From positions 248,001 through 312,000 of the forward strand of contig NZ_QQTY01000004.1 of assembly GCF_003670115.1 (NCBI RefSeq): a stretch of DNA of 64,000 nt. The letters run 5' to 3'. Both the position numbers and the translations under genes were made by a program. The stretch is from Natronorubrum halophilum (lineage in GTDB: Archaea; Halobacteriota; Halobacteria; Halobacteriales; Natrialbaceae). A model generated the notes under the pieces. The model was given only the letters and a program-made list of their open reading frames with translations. It was not told the DNA's origin and did no database searches. Numbering within the stretch: the stretch's first letter is position 1; the number at the start of each line of letters is the position of its first letter. This document shows positions 1-8,483 of this stretch, one piece after another.

Positions 1-1
1 C

Positions 2-430
2 CTCGATGACGCGCGGCGGGAAGTCGATTACGAGGCCATGCCGCACGCGATCTTCACCGCACCGCAAGTCGCCAGCGTGGGACAGACGGAAGCCGAACTC
101 GAGGCGGCCGGCCGAGCGTACGAGACCGCGACGGTCCCCTTCGACGCCGCGCCGCTGGGGATGATTCTCGAGGCCGACAACGGGCTGGTGAAGGTGCTCG
201 CGACGCCGGACGGCGAGATCCTGGGCTGTCACATCGCCGGTCCGCAGGCGTCGGCGCTGATTCAGGAGGTCGTCGTCGCGATGGACAGCGGATCGGGGAC
301 CGTCGACGACGTCGCTGATCCGGTGCACGTCCACCCGGCGCTCTCGGAAGCGGTCTACGCAGCCTTCGACAGGCTGTCGTCGCAGGCGTACTCGACGGCT
401 CCGGACTGGACGGACGTAAGCGGTGCGTAG
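2..430 (+). CDS. Pyridine nucleotide-disulfide oxidoreductase, C-terminal part (truncated by window edge)
   Basis: The reading frame is already open at base 2 and runs to a TAG at 428-430, so only the last 142 codons are seen. The residues match the dimerization domain of the dihydrolipoamide dehydrogenase and mercuric reductase family: an early FTAPQVASVG stretch, then GEILGCHIAGPQASALIQE, then VHVHPALSEAV, which is the conserved HPxxSE active-site base region. The enzyme would use FAD and NAD(P)H to reduce a disulfide substrate. The FAD domain and redox CxxxxC lie outside the window, so dihydrolipoamide dehydrogenase and mercuric-reductase-like enzymes cannot be told apart. It converges with the asparagine synthase gene. 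Confidence 0.85.
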   Translation, partial: LDDARREVDYEAMPHAIFTAPQVASVGQTEAELEAAGRAYETATVPFDAAPLGMILEADNGLVKVLATPDGEILGCHIAGPQASALIQEVVVAMDSGSGTVDDVADPVHVHPALSEAVYAAFDRLSSQAYSTAPDWTDVSGA

Positions 431-502
431 TGGGGTCAGCTACGGACGCCGTCCCGCTCGGAGCGTGCGCGCGGATGGGGTCAGAAGGGCAGCGAACCGC
501 GA

Positions 503-2371
503 TTAGACGATCGCGTTCTGTTCGTCGATGAAAGTGTGGTGCCACGCGACGTACGTGAGAATCATCCAGAGCGTCCGCCCGACGGATTGCTCGCCGCGGC
601 GGTGGGCCTCTCGCAACGCCATGGCTCTGTTCGCGTCGACGTACGGCGTTTGTCGGAGCTTCTCCCGCGTGAACCAGGTTTCGATGGCGTTGTGGTCACC
701 CATAAACCAGTCTTCGACCGGCGGTCGCATCCCCATCTTCTTCCGGTCGATGATCTCGTCCGGCAACAGGTCGCTGACGGCCCGTTTGAGCACCCGCTTG
801 ACGTCTTCGTCCGTCACTTTGTGCCGGACCGGCAGCGAGTGGGCGAACTCCACTAGCTCGGTCGACAGGAACGGAACGCGGAGCTCCAGCGACTGGGCCA
901 TGCTCATGTGGTCGGCCTTGAAGAGGTGGTAGTCCGGGAGCGTGTAGCTCGTTTCGTAGGCCGACATGTGCTGCTCGAGCGCCGGCGTGCCGACGGCCTC
1001 CGTTACGTCGCCGACGTTCGTCCGCAATCCCGACGTCGCTGCGGTTTCCCCCGTTCGGAGGAACTCGTCGGGTTCGGGTCGGAAGGTCGTAAAGCCACAG
1101 ACGTGATTCAACAGCATCTCCTCGTTGTTCTTCAGCCCCGAGTAGTAGCGGAGGTGTTTGTTCCCGACGGGCGACACCTGGGCGACGGCGCCGGCGACGT
1201 CGTGCGTGAACTCCGGCATGAAGTCGACCTTTCGCTTGTGCTGGGGGACGTGTTGATACCACGGATAGCCCGCAAACAGTTCGTCGGAACCCTCGCCCGC
1301 CAGCGCGACCTTGACGTCCTGACTCGCCCGTTCGGAGAGGGCGTACATCGGGAGCATCTGAAGGTGCCCGGTCGGCTCGCCGAGATAGCGGATCATCTCG
1401 CCGAACAGGTCCATAGACGAGAGGTCGATGTTGACCTCGTGATGGTCGGTGCCGAAGTGATCCGCGACAAGGCGCGCCTCCTCGCTCTCGTCGAGCATGT
1501 CGTCGTTGAACGAGACGGAGTAAGTCTTGAGCGGGTCGTCTTTCAGCTCCGACGCGATCCCGACGACGGCCGAGGAGTCGAGTCCGCCCGAGAGAAAGGC
1601 ACCGACGGGGACGTCCGCCATGAGGCGTTTCTCGACCGATCGGTCGAGCAGGGTGCGGAGTCGGTCCGCGGCATCCGCGAACCCCCCCGTCGCGCTCCCG
1701 GTCTCGATGTCGCGGAGGGACCAGTAGGTTCGTTTTTGGCACCCGTCAGAGTCGATTCGAACCGTCTGGCCCGGCTCCACCTTCTGGACGTCTTCCAACA
1801 GGGTCTGCGGCGCCGGCGTGTACTCGAGCGAGAAGTGATTGTAGACGGCCGACGGATCGATCGTTCGGTCGACGCCGCCGATCAGTAGTGCGGGCAGTTC
1901 GCTACCCCAGACGAAGCCGCGGTCCGTCTCCCCGTAGTAGAGCGGTTTGATGCCGAACCGATCGCGAGCGAGGAAGACGCTGTCCGCGTCGCGATCCCAG
2001 ATCGAAAACGCGAACATCCCCTCGAGGTGAGAGACCATCTCCTCGCCGTACTCCTCCCAGAGGTGGACGAGCACTTCGGTATCGCACTCGCTTTCGAACC
2101 GGTGGCCCGCCCGAGACAGCGACTCGCGCAACTCGGTGTGGTTGTAGATTTCTCCGTTGAAGACGACGCCTACCGACTCGTCTTCGTTCCACTTCGGCTG
2201 CGAACCCCCCTCGAGATCGACGATCGAGAGCCGTCGCGCACCCATCATCAGCCCCGCGTCGCGGTCGAGATACGAGCCCTCCTCGTCCGGGCCGCGGTGC
2301 TCGATCCACTCGAGCATCGCGGAGAGCGTTTCGTCATTAGTCCAGCCATATGCACCGACGATACCACACAT
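503..2371 (-). CDS. asnB: Asparagine synthase (glutamine-hydrolyzing)
   Basis: A 622-residue protein that makes asparagine from aspartate, ATP and glutamine in the cytoplasm. It begins MCGIVGAYG, so Cys2 becomes the N-terminal nucleophile of the class II glutaminase domain (about residues 2-200, with RRLSIVDLEGGSQP and FNGEIYN typical of the family). The synthetase domain follows, with the pyrophosphate loop SGGLDSS at 261-267. Length is normal for AsnB. The start is fixed by the need for Met-Cys. It stands alone, with about 360 bases before the divergent regulator gene. Some haloarchaeal homologs act in surface-glycan or lipid modification, but nothing nearby suggests this. Confidence 0.93.
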   Translation of the reverse strand: MCGIVGAYGWTNDETLSAMLEWIEHRGPDEEGSYLDRDAGLMMGARRLSIVDLEGGSQPKWNEDESVGVVFNGEIYNHTELRESLSRAGHRFESECDTEVLVHLWEEYGEEMVSHLEGMFAFSIWDRDADSVFLARDRFGIKPLYYGETDRGFVWGSELPALLIGGVDRTIDPSAVYNHFSLEYTPAPQTLLEDVQKVEPGQTVRIDSDGCQKRTYWSLRDIETGSATGGFADAADRLRTLLDRSVEKRLMADVPVGAFLSGGLDSSAVVGIASELKDDPLKTYSVSFNDDMLDESEEARLVADHFGTDHHEVNIDLSSMDLFGEMIRYLGEPTGHLQMLPMYALSERASQDVKVALAGEGSDELFAGYPWYQHVPQHKRKVDFMPEFTHDVAGAVAQVSPVGNKHLRYYSGLKNNEEMLLNHVCGFTTFRPEPDEFLRTGETAATSGLRTNVGDVTEAVGTPALEQHMSAYETSYTLPDYHLFKADHMSMAQSLELRVPFLSTELVEFAHSLPVRHKVTDEDVKRVLKRAVSDLLPDEIIDRKKMGMRPPVEDWFMGDHNAIETWFTREKLRQTPYVDANRAMALREAHRRGEQSVGRTLWMILTYVAWHHTFIDEQNAIV

Positions 2372-2729
2372 GCGTTATCGACCGGCGGACACCCCCCTTG
2401 TAATGACTGTCGTACTGATTGGTAATCGAAACATGTTGTAAGCTGGTTGATGTGTTCGGTGTCATCGATCGGCGCGTTCCAAACTCCGCGGCTCTGTTGA
2501 AACCCTTGATCGGAAATATATTTCGGGAGTCGTGCCGAATACAAAGCGCGATTGCAGCAAGTGGTGACTGCCACGTCAGCACCACGACTGAGGTACGTCG
2601 CCACTATCGAGGTAGGCTGAGAAGCAGGCGGTGGACACGCACGTGATCCGCCCGAGACCCTCGAGCGTAGGGTCGCCTGCCCCTCTCCACGGTAGAAACG
2701 CTAAGTCCCTCGCACCCCTTACTCCTCGT
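2372..2729. other. Intergenic region between divergent asnB and regulator genes
   Basis: No convincing coding frame. It is AT-richer around 2400-2460 and 2505-2525 (AAATATATTT near 2515), which fits promoters for asnB leftward and the regulator rightward, but neither TATA element is at a clear leaderless spacing. Confidence 0.4.
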
Positions 2730-3542
2730 ATGGCTACGGGAATCGATAACATCCAGCTCCTGGCCACGTCAGCCCACCGCGTTGGTGTCCTCGAGACGCT
2801 GGGGGACGGACCGACAGACCGTCGAGAGCTGTGCGAGGTCACCGGCGCCTCCTCGCCCACCGTCGGACGGGTGCTCGCCGACTTCGAAGAGCGCAGGTGG
2901 GTCGTCAGAGACGGCCCCGCGTACGGGTTGACCCCCCTCGGCGAGTACGTCGCCGACCGGTTCTTGGCACTCCGGGACGCGATGGAGATCGAGGAGAAGC
3001 TTCGCGACGTTTGGCAGTGGTTGCCGGTAGAGATGCCGGGGTTTTCCGTCGACCTCTTTGCCGACGCGGTGGTCTCCTACCCTGGGCCAGGTTACCCCTA
3101 CGAGCCCGTCGAGCGTCTCGGTCAGCTCATCGCATCGACCTCGTCGATGCGCGGATTCGACAACATCGTCTACAAGTCGAGCAACCTCGAGACAGCCTGC
3201 GGTGCAGTCCTCGGAGGAATGGCGTTCGAGTACGTGTTTACGCCTGAGGCCCTGAAGGGAATGTTCGCCTGGAACCCGGACCGGATCACGGAGGTCGCCG
3301 CCTGCGAGAACGCGACCGTCCTCGTCCACGATCACCTTCCCGACGGCGACCGCTGCGGCCTCGGCATCGTGGACGACCGGGCCGGCATCTGTTGCCACGA
3401 CGCCGAAACCGGGGCACTCGTGGCGGTCATCGATACGGACGCCCAGGAGGCCCGCGACTGGGCCATCTCGGTCTTCGAGCAGGTTCGAGCGGAGGCGACC
3501 CCGGTAGACCTCACCACCTTCGAGTCCCGTGCGCCATCGTAA
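2730..3542 (+). CDS. Winged-helix transcriptional regulator with FilR1/DUF1724-type sensor domain
   Basis: A 270-residue predicted DNA-binding protein. Residues 1-75 form a winged helix (an RRELCEVTGASSPTVGRVL recognition-helix region and a LTPLGEYVA wing), as in haloarchaeal MarR/ArsR-like regulators. The rest resembles the C-terminal output domain found in many haloarchaeal and methanogen regulators (FilR1 / DUF1724), thought to bind a small ligand. The start was moved 33 codons into the long open frame, to the ATG at 2730, because homologous proteins begin close to the helix-turn-helix. The FAD oxidoreductase gene follows 157 bases downstream on the same strand, so it is the first candidate target. 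The ligand is unknown. Confidence 0.75.
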   Translation: MATGIDNIQLLATSAHRVGVLETLGDGPTDRRELCEVTGASSPTVGRVLADFEERRWVVRDGPAYGLTPLGEYVADRFLALRDAMEIEEKLRDVWQWLPVEMPGFSVDLFADAVVSYPGPGYPYEPVERLGQLIASTSSMRGFDNIVYKSSNLETACGAVLGGMAFEYVFTPEALKGMFAWNPDRITEVAACENATVLVHDHLPDGDRCGLGIVDDRAGICCHDAETGALVAVIDTDAQEARDWAISVFEQVRAEATPVDLTTFESRAPS

Positions 3543-3699
3543 CGCCAATAGCGACGACCGCCGCCATCGGATGGCAAACCGGTCAGCCGAGAGCAGCTGA
3601 CGGAGCAGGCACCAGCCTATCCGAGATTTCAGGGCGTGAAATCCTGCACGCGGCATCATCACTTCCCCCCGGCGCGTACGCTTACCGAGGAACGAAAAC

Positions 3700-4944
3700 A
3701 TGATCGAACGACACGACACCGTCATTGTCGGCGGCGGCCAGGCCGGACTGGCGACCGGGTACTACCTGCAGCGCCACGACCAGGACTTCGTCATCCTCGA
3801 CGCGAGCGACCGCGTCGGCGACGCGTGGCGGGCCCGCTGGGACTCCCTCCGGGTGTTCACGCCCGCCCGTTACTCGAGCCTGCCGGGAATGGACGTTCCG
3901 GGCTCACCGCACGCCTTCCCAACGAAGGACGAGGTGGCCGATTACCTGGAGGCCTACGCTCGTCGATTCGACCTGCCCGTCGAACTCGGCGTCCGCGTGG
4001 ACGGGCTGGAACGGAGCGGCGATGGCTTCCTCGTCACCGCGGGCGACCGACGGATCGAGGCGGACAACATCGTGGTGGCGATGGCGAGCTACCAGGTCCC
4101 GACGGTCCCGGATTTCGCGGCGGAGCTCTCCGACGACGTCGTCCAGTTGCATACGAGCGACTACCGCAACCCCGATCAGCTCCAAGATGGGGACGTGCTC
4201 GTCGTCGGGGCAGGCAACTCCGGTGCCGAGATTGCCCTCGACGTCGCCGGCGCTTCGCGCCGGCTGCAGGCGGGACGTGGAGCGTCTCGCCCTGTTCACG
4301 GCGCCGAAGGCGCCGTGAGCCAGAGGTCCCGGAGAGATCTCGCTGTCGCCGACGAGCACGAAACGTGGCTGTCGGGCCGGGACGTCGGCCACGTGCCGTT
4401 TCACATCGACTCGTGGATCGGCCGTCACCTTGGGGTCCCATTCGTGATGCGCGTGCTCTTCCACCGGATCTTCACAACGGGGACGCCGATCGGGCGCCGT
4501 ATCCGCCCGAAGGTACTCTCACGGGGCGGCCCGCTGGTACGCACGAAGCCGAGTGACCTGGCCGCGGCCGGCGTCGAGCGGGTGCCTCGCATGACCGGCG
4601 TCCGCGACGGTCGCCCCGTCGTCGAGGGCGACGACGTTCTCGACGCCGAGAACGTCATCTGGTGCACTGGCTTCCGTCCTGACTTTTCGTGGATAGACCT
4701 CCCAATCTTCGACGGGGAGGAACAGCCCAAGGAACCCATCCACGTGCGCGGCGTCGTCCCGGACGAGCCGGGACTATACTTCGTCGGCCTATTCTTCCTG
4801 TACGCGATGACATCGGGGCTGTTCACCGGCGTCGGCAGGGATGCAGAGTACGTCGTCGACCACCTAACGTCGACAGCGCGGCAGCAGCAGCCTCGTTCAA
4901 GCCATACAGGATCGTGGATGGATTCCTCCAGCAGTCGTAGGTGA
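3700..4944 (+). CDS. FAD-dependent flavin monooxygenase-like oxidoreductase with an internal insertion
   Basis: A 414-residue flavoprotein of the group that includes YUCCA/CzcO-type monooxygenases. An N-terminal FAD motif (VGGGQAG, residues 10-16) is followed by an NADPH motif (GAGNSG, 170-175) and a late ATG-like signature (WCTGFRPDFSW). It probably hydroxylates or oxidizes a small organic substrate with NADPH and oxygen; the substrate is unknown. After the NADPH motif, between the expected ALDVA and HETWLSGRDVGH blocks, there are roughly 35 extra Arg/Ala/Gly-rich residues (about 184-218). These coincide with two DNA hairpins, so this part may be an insertion. The gene lies downstream of the FilR1-type regulator and may be controlled by it. 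Confidence 0.8.
   Translation: MIERHDTVIVGGGQAGLATGYYLQRHDQDFVILDASDRVGDAWRARWDSLRVFTPARYSSLPGMDVPGSPHAFPTKDEVADYLEAYARRFDLPVELGVRVDGLERSGDGFLVTAGDRRIEADNIVVAMASYQVPTVPDFAAELSDDVVQLHTSDYRNPDQLQDGDVLVVGAGNSGAEIALDVAGASRRLQAGRGASRPVHGAEGAVSQRSRRDLAVADEHETWLSGRDVGHVPFHIDSWIGRHLGVPFVMRVLFHRIFTTGTPIGRRIRPKVLSRGGPLVRTKPSDLAAAGVERVPRMTGVRDGRPVVEGDDVLDAENVIWCTGFRPDFSWIDLPIFDGEEQPKEPIHVRGVVPDEPGLYFVGLFFLYAMTSGLFTGVGRDAEYVVDHLTSTARQQQPRSSHTGSWMDSSSSRR
4246..4317. repeat. Two short perfect GC hairpins inside the oxidoreductase gene
   Basis: Hairpin 1 (4246-4264) has 8-bp arms gccggcgc/gcgccggc around a TTC loop. Hairpin 2 (4297-4317) has 9-bp arms cacggcgcc/ggcgccgtg around a GAA loop, the complement of the first loop. 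Both lie in the segment that interrupts the conserved protein blocks, and the frame is preserved. Confidence 0.7.
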
Positions 4945-5491
4945 GTTCGGTGTCGGCCCCGAGTCTGAGAACGGCCAGTCTCGCGAACGCCGCCATCTCA
5001 CACGATCTAACTTATCCTAACTTGGAGTTAGATCACCGGCGGAGACCGATACAGCCTCTGTATTCAGCAGCATCTACTAAAGATTTAACAGGGTCAACTC
5101 CGCGTAGACGGTATAAAAGGCATATTTCGGAGAGTAACGAGGTGTGAGAACGACGACGCTCGTCCGGATCTGCGATGGCGGCCACCGAAAGTCACTGCAC
5201 GCTCGGTCGCACGACAGCCGTGCGATCGGTGGGTGAATCGTTTCAGCTGTTACGAGAGGCTACTGGCGAAACGTCCGGAAGAGTCCGTCTGGATCCGGCT
5301 CCGGCGAGTCGCCGGGCGGCAGGAACGCGACGCCGATCCGACCACGAGACGTATCCGGACCGGCCCGCGAGGCGGCCGCCTCTCGGTCGTCGCCTCGCCT
5401 CGAGGTTTCGATCGCGGTTCGATGGGAGTAACGGCGACGTTCGTCACCGGGCGGAGCGAGGCGAAGCGGGAGTTTTGCCCCGCGGCGTCGC
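4945..5491. other. 547-base intergenic stretch with an inverted repeat and a TATA-like element
   Basis: No convincing gene. It holds a perfect 9-bp inverted repeat, GATCTAACT at 5004-5012 and AGTTAGATC at 5026-5034, with a 13-base spacer. This could be a regulator site or the end of the oxidoreductase transcript. A strong TATA-like GTATAAAAGG sits at 5111-5120, but no plausible protein follows it on the plus strand; the open frames from about 5175 are arginine-rich and look non-coding. A non-coding RNA or a decayed gene starting near 5145 is possible. Confidence 0.45.
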
Positions 5492-6298
5492 TCACTCGGC
5501 CTCGCCGCTCTCGACCTCCCCGTCGTTTGCGAGCCACTCCGTGAGGCTCCCCTCGTAGAACGCGACGTCCTCGTAGCCGAGCGCCCGGAGAACGACGTAC
5601 GTGTGGCTGATCCGTCTGGCGGTATTGCAGTAGAGCACGATCTCGCGGTCCGGCGTGATGCCGTACGACTCGAGCAGGGCCTCGAGTTCATCCTTGGGCT
5701 TTAGCCGCCGGGTTTCGTCGTCGACGACCTCGCGCCAGTCGAACCGAACTGCACCGGGAATCCGGGCCTCCTCGAATTCGTCTTCCTCGCGCGTGTCGAC
5801 GAGGACGGCGTCGCGCTCCAGGGCCGCCTCGACGGCCTCGAAACCGACCAGCGGGCTCGCCTCGTGAGAGAGGGGGTTCGCCTCGTACGTCGTCGCCTCG
5901 ATTTCCGTGGTCTCGCTCGTCGTCTCGTAGTCCCGGTTCCAGGCGCTGAAGTCGCCGTCGAGCAGGCGAACGTCGTCGTGGCCGTACTCGAGGGCGGTCA
6001 ACACGAACCGAGCGGCGAAGACGCCGTGGGTGTCGTCGTAGGCGACGATGGTATCCTCGGGGGCGATGCCGGCTTCCGAGAGTAGTTCCGCGAACGCGTC
6101 AGGGCCGGGGAGGGTCCCGCGGTCGACGTCGGTTTCGTCGCGATAGCTGTCGAAGGGGATGCTTACGGCACCGGGAACGTGTCCGATACCGTCGTACTCC
6201 CAGGCGTCTCGGACGTCGACGATGCGTACCTGCGGGTCCTCGAGATGCGCGGCGAGCCAGTCGGGGGCGACGACGACGGATTCGTCCATTGACTGCAT
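5492..6298 (-). CDS. Tandem-rhodanese sulfurtransferase
   Basis: A 268-residue protein with two rhodanese domains. The N-terminal domain (about 8-125) has lost the catalytic Cys (AYDDTHG in its place). The C-terminal domain keeps it as Cys224 in YCNTARR. It would move sulfane sulfur from thiosulfate or a similar donor to an acceptor such as cyanide or a thiol. The start is the ATG at 6298; an ATG three codons later (6289) is equally possible, and the long open frame upstream has no family similarity. It is divergent from a second two-domain rhodanese, with 273 bases between them. Confidence 0.88.
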   Translation of the reverse strand: MQSMDESVVVAPDWLAAHLEDPQVRIVDVRDAWEYDGIGHVPGAVSIPFDSYRDETDVDRGTLPGPDAFAELLSEAGIAPEDTIVAYDDTHGVFAARFVLTALEYGHDDVRLLDGDFSAWNRDYETTSETTEIEATTYEANPLSHEASPLVGFEAVEAALERDAVLVDTREEDEFEEARIPGAVRFDWREVVDDETRRLKPKDELEALLESYGITPDREIVLYCNTARRISHTYVVLRALGYEDVAFYEGSLTEWLANDGEVESGEAE

Positions 6299-6571
6299 GT
6301 TTCTCGGAAGCCTCGAGAACACACTGGTCCCGGCACCACTCCCCTCGGTACCGAGATTGGAGCAATTGTTACCGTCTTTGTCCGAGTTGTCGGCTCGTTG
6401 AGAACCGTCATACGTCGGCGACGAGGTAATTTCGCGAGCAGTGGACCGGTACGCTGGATCGCCTCGGTTTCGGTCGTTCGTAATAGCGGCAACACTGTCC
6501 GACACAATCGATCCTCGTCCGAATTGTCCGGTTTGGGTGCCACTATGACCCTGGAACTCGTCGGATCCCGT

Positions 6572-7438
6572 ATGGCAAACGACTACGCCAACGACGTACT
6601 TGTGACGGCTGATTGGGTCGAGGAGCGTCTCGACGAGTTCCAGAACGACGACTCCGACCTTCGACTGGTCGAAGTCGACGTCGATACGGAAGCGTACGAG
6701 GACGCCCACGCACCCGGTGCAATCGGGTTCAACTGGGAAACCCAACTGCAGGACCAGACCACTCGAGACGTCCTCACCAAGGACGACTTCGAGGACCTGC
6801 TCGGTAGCCACGGCATCAGCGAGGACGACACGGTCGTCCTCTACGGCGACAACTCCAACTGGTTCGCCGCCTACACCTATTGGCAGTTCAAGTACTACGG
6901 CCACGACGAGGCCTACCTGCTCGACGGCGGCCGCGAGTACTGGCTCGAGAACGACTACCCGACGACCGACGAAGAGCCCGACTTTTCCGCCGTCGAGTAC
7001 GACGCCGCCGGTCCGCGCGAGAGCATCCGCGCCTACCGCGAGGACGTCGAGAACGCGATCGAGCGCGGCGTTCCGCTCGTCGACGTTCGCTCCCCTGAGG
7101 AGTTCAGCGGCGAGATTCTCGCTCCGCCCGGCCTCCAGGAGACCGCCCAGCGCGGTGGTCACATCCCCGGCGCGAAGAACATCTCGTGGGCCGCCGTGAC
7201 CAACGACGACGGCACCTTCAAGACTCGCGACGAACTCGAGGACCTCTACGCCGACGAGGACATCGACGGCGGCGAGACGACCGTCGCCTACTGCCGCATC
7301 GGCGAGCGCTCGTCGGTCGCCTGGTTCGCGCTCCACGAACTGCTCGGCTACGAGGACACCGTCAACTACGACGGGTCCTGGACCGAGTGGGGGAACCTGG
7401 TCAACGCGCCGATCGAGAAGGGCGAAGCGGACGACTGA
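6572..7438 (+). CDS. Thiosulfate sulfurtransferase (tandem rhodanese)
   Basis: A 288-residue sulfurtransferase. The first rhodanese-like domain lacks the Cys (LYGDNSNW region). The second carries Cys241 in CRIGERS, the active-site loop typical of archaeal and bacterial thiosulfate sulfurtransferases. GHIPGAKNISW and DGSWTEWGN are family hallmarks. The start is the ATG at 6572 (MANDYAND); the open frame extends 58 codons upstream but that part looks non-coding. It is divergent from, and paralogous to, the other rhodanese, and the two may share a control region. Confidence 0.9.
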   Translation: MANDYANDVLVTADWVEERLDEFQNDDSDLRLVEVDVDTEAYEDAHAPGAIGFNWETQLQDQTTRDVLTKDDFEDLLGSHGISEDDTVVLYGDNSNWFAAYTYWQFKYYGHDEAYLLDGGREYWLENDYPTTDEEPDFSAVEYDAAGPRESIRAYREDVENAIERGVPLVDVRSPEEFSGEILAPPGLQETAQRGGHIPGAKNISWAAVTNDDGTFKTRDELEDLYADEDIDGGETTVAYCRIGERSSVAWFALHELLGYEDTVNYDGSWTEWGNLVNAPIEKGEADD

Positions 7439-7825
7439 ACGAAGTGAAGGAGTCCGCTTCGGGATAGCGAGCGGGGAACGAAGTGACCCGCGAGCAGGGC
7501 GAGGGCGACTGAGCAACGCGAAGGAGACCTCGTAGCGAAACGGCGAGGCGAAGCCGACCCGTGGAGCAGGGCAACTGAGCGACGCGAAAGCGGTCTCGAG
7601 ATCAGAAGCGGTGGTCGCGGCGAGCGACGAACCGCGAACGGGGCGAGGCCGACGACTACCCGAAATACCATTATCGAGCGAGCGAACGATTACTCGCGAA
7701 CGAGGTCCCGTCGAGTGAGCCGTCGGCTTCGTCAACTGCGTTATCGTGACGGGCCGGCGAAAAATCGGTGCGGGTTTTCGACCGAACGGTGGTCGGAAAC
7801 CCGCGAATCGTGACGACGACCCGCC
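7439..7825. repeat. Gene-tail region with imperfect direct repeats
   Basis: No gene seen. About 7440-7640 is made of degenerate repeats built around GAGCAGGGC, AACTGAGC and ACGCGAA. The clearest pair begins at about 7492 and 7563, with about 30 bases similar. Low-complexity tails of this kind are common after haloarchaeal genes. Confidence 0.5.
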
Positions 7826-8230
7826 TCAGTCGTCGCTCGGTGCGGCCGCCTGTTGTTCTTTGACGTGAGTGACGATATCGTCCGTCTCGGACACGAACTC
7901 ATCGTGATCGATTTCCGCGCCGTGGAGAACCGACGAGAAGTACCGAATGTTGCCCGCCACCGCGACCGCTTCGTCCAGTTCTTCGTCGGTCACCTCCTCG
8001 AGTTTCGCTTCCTCCGTGTGGAAGTGGATGCAGTACGGACACTGAACGGCTGCTGCCGCGCCGAGGGCGATCAGCGCCTTTTCCCGCTGTGAAAGCATGG
8101 TCTCTCCGAGTTGAAGGTCGCGAACGACGCCCCAACTGTGATCGACGGCCGGCTCTGGAAGCGCCGAGATCCAGCTCGGAACTCGTCCCAGATGCTCCTC
8201 TATCTCCTGTTGTGTTTCAGTGGATACCAT
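7826..8230 (-). CDS. Carboxymuconolactone decarboxylase / AhpD-family protein
   Basis: A 134-residue all-helical protein with the AhpD-type redox motif CPYC (Cys64, Cys67) followed by IHFHTEEA. The family includes alkylhydroperoxidase partners and gamma-carboxymuconolactone decarboxylase. The intact CxxC with the downstream His favours a peroxide-reducing or thiol-disulfide role. The start is the ATG at 8230 (MVSTETQQ), chosen because homologs start near this helix; another ATG lies 11 codons upstream. Transcribed alone. Confidence 0.85.
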   Translation of the reverse strand: MVSTETQQEIEEHLGRVPSWISALPEPAVDHSWGVVRDLQLGETMLSQREKALIALGAAAAVQCPYCIHFHTEEAKLEEVTDEELDEAVAVAGNIRYFSSVLHGAEIDHDEFVSETDDIVTHVKEQQAAAPSDD

Positions 8231-8483
8231 TGGTCTCTCCCGGAACTCTCGTATCGATACCATCCAACAACGGTGCTGGATCGGATGGCGATTCGAGACC
8301 CACTTCTATTACACCACACTATCGTATGAAACTAACACACAAGAGTCTGATACCACGGGTCAAAGAATTACCACTAGTCGTGATAATGACAGGACCGGTA
8401 CTGACCGGGATCAGTTGTCGGCAGGATATCGTCGGGGAAGTACTCGCGAAAAAACCGACGAGAACGACACTCAACAGCGTCGT

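Noticed and set aside
5175-5558. A 127-codon plus-strand frame after the TATA-like element
   Set aside because: Arg/Ser/Pro-rich with little acidity, and it runs into the 3' end of the rhodanese on the other strand.
6299-7735. N-terminal extension of the leftward rhodanese frame (to 747 codons)
   Set aside because: It is antisense to the second rhodanese and adds no conserved sequence; the family start is at 6298.
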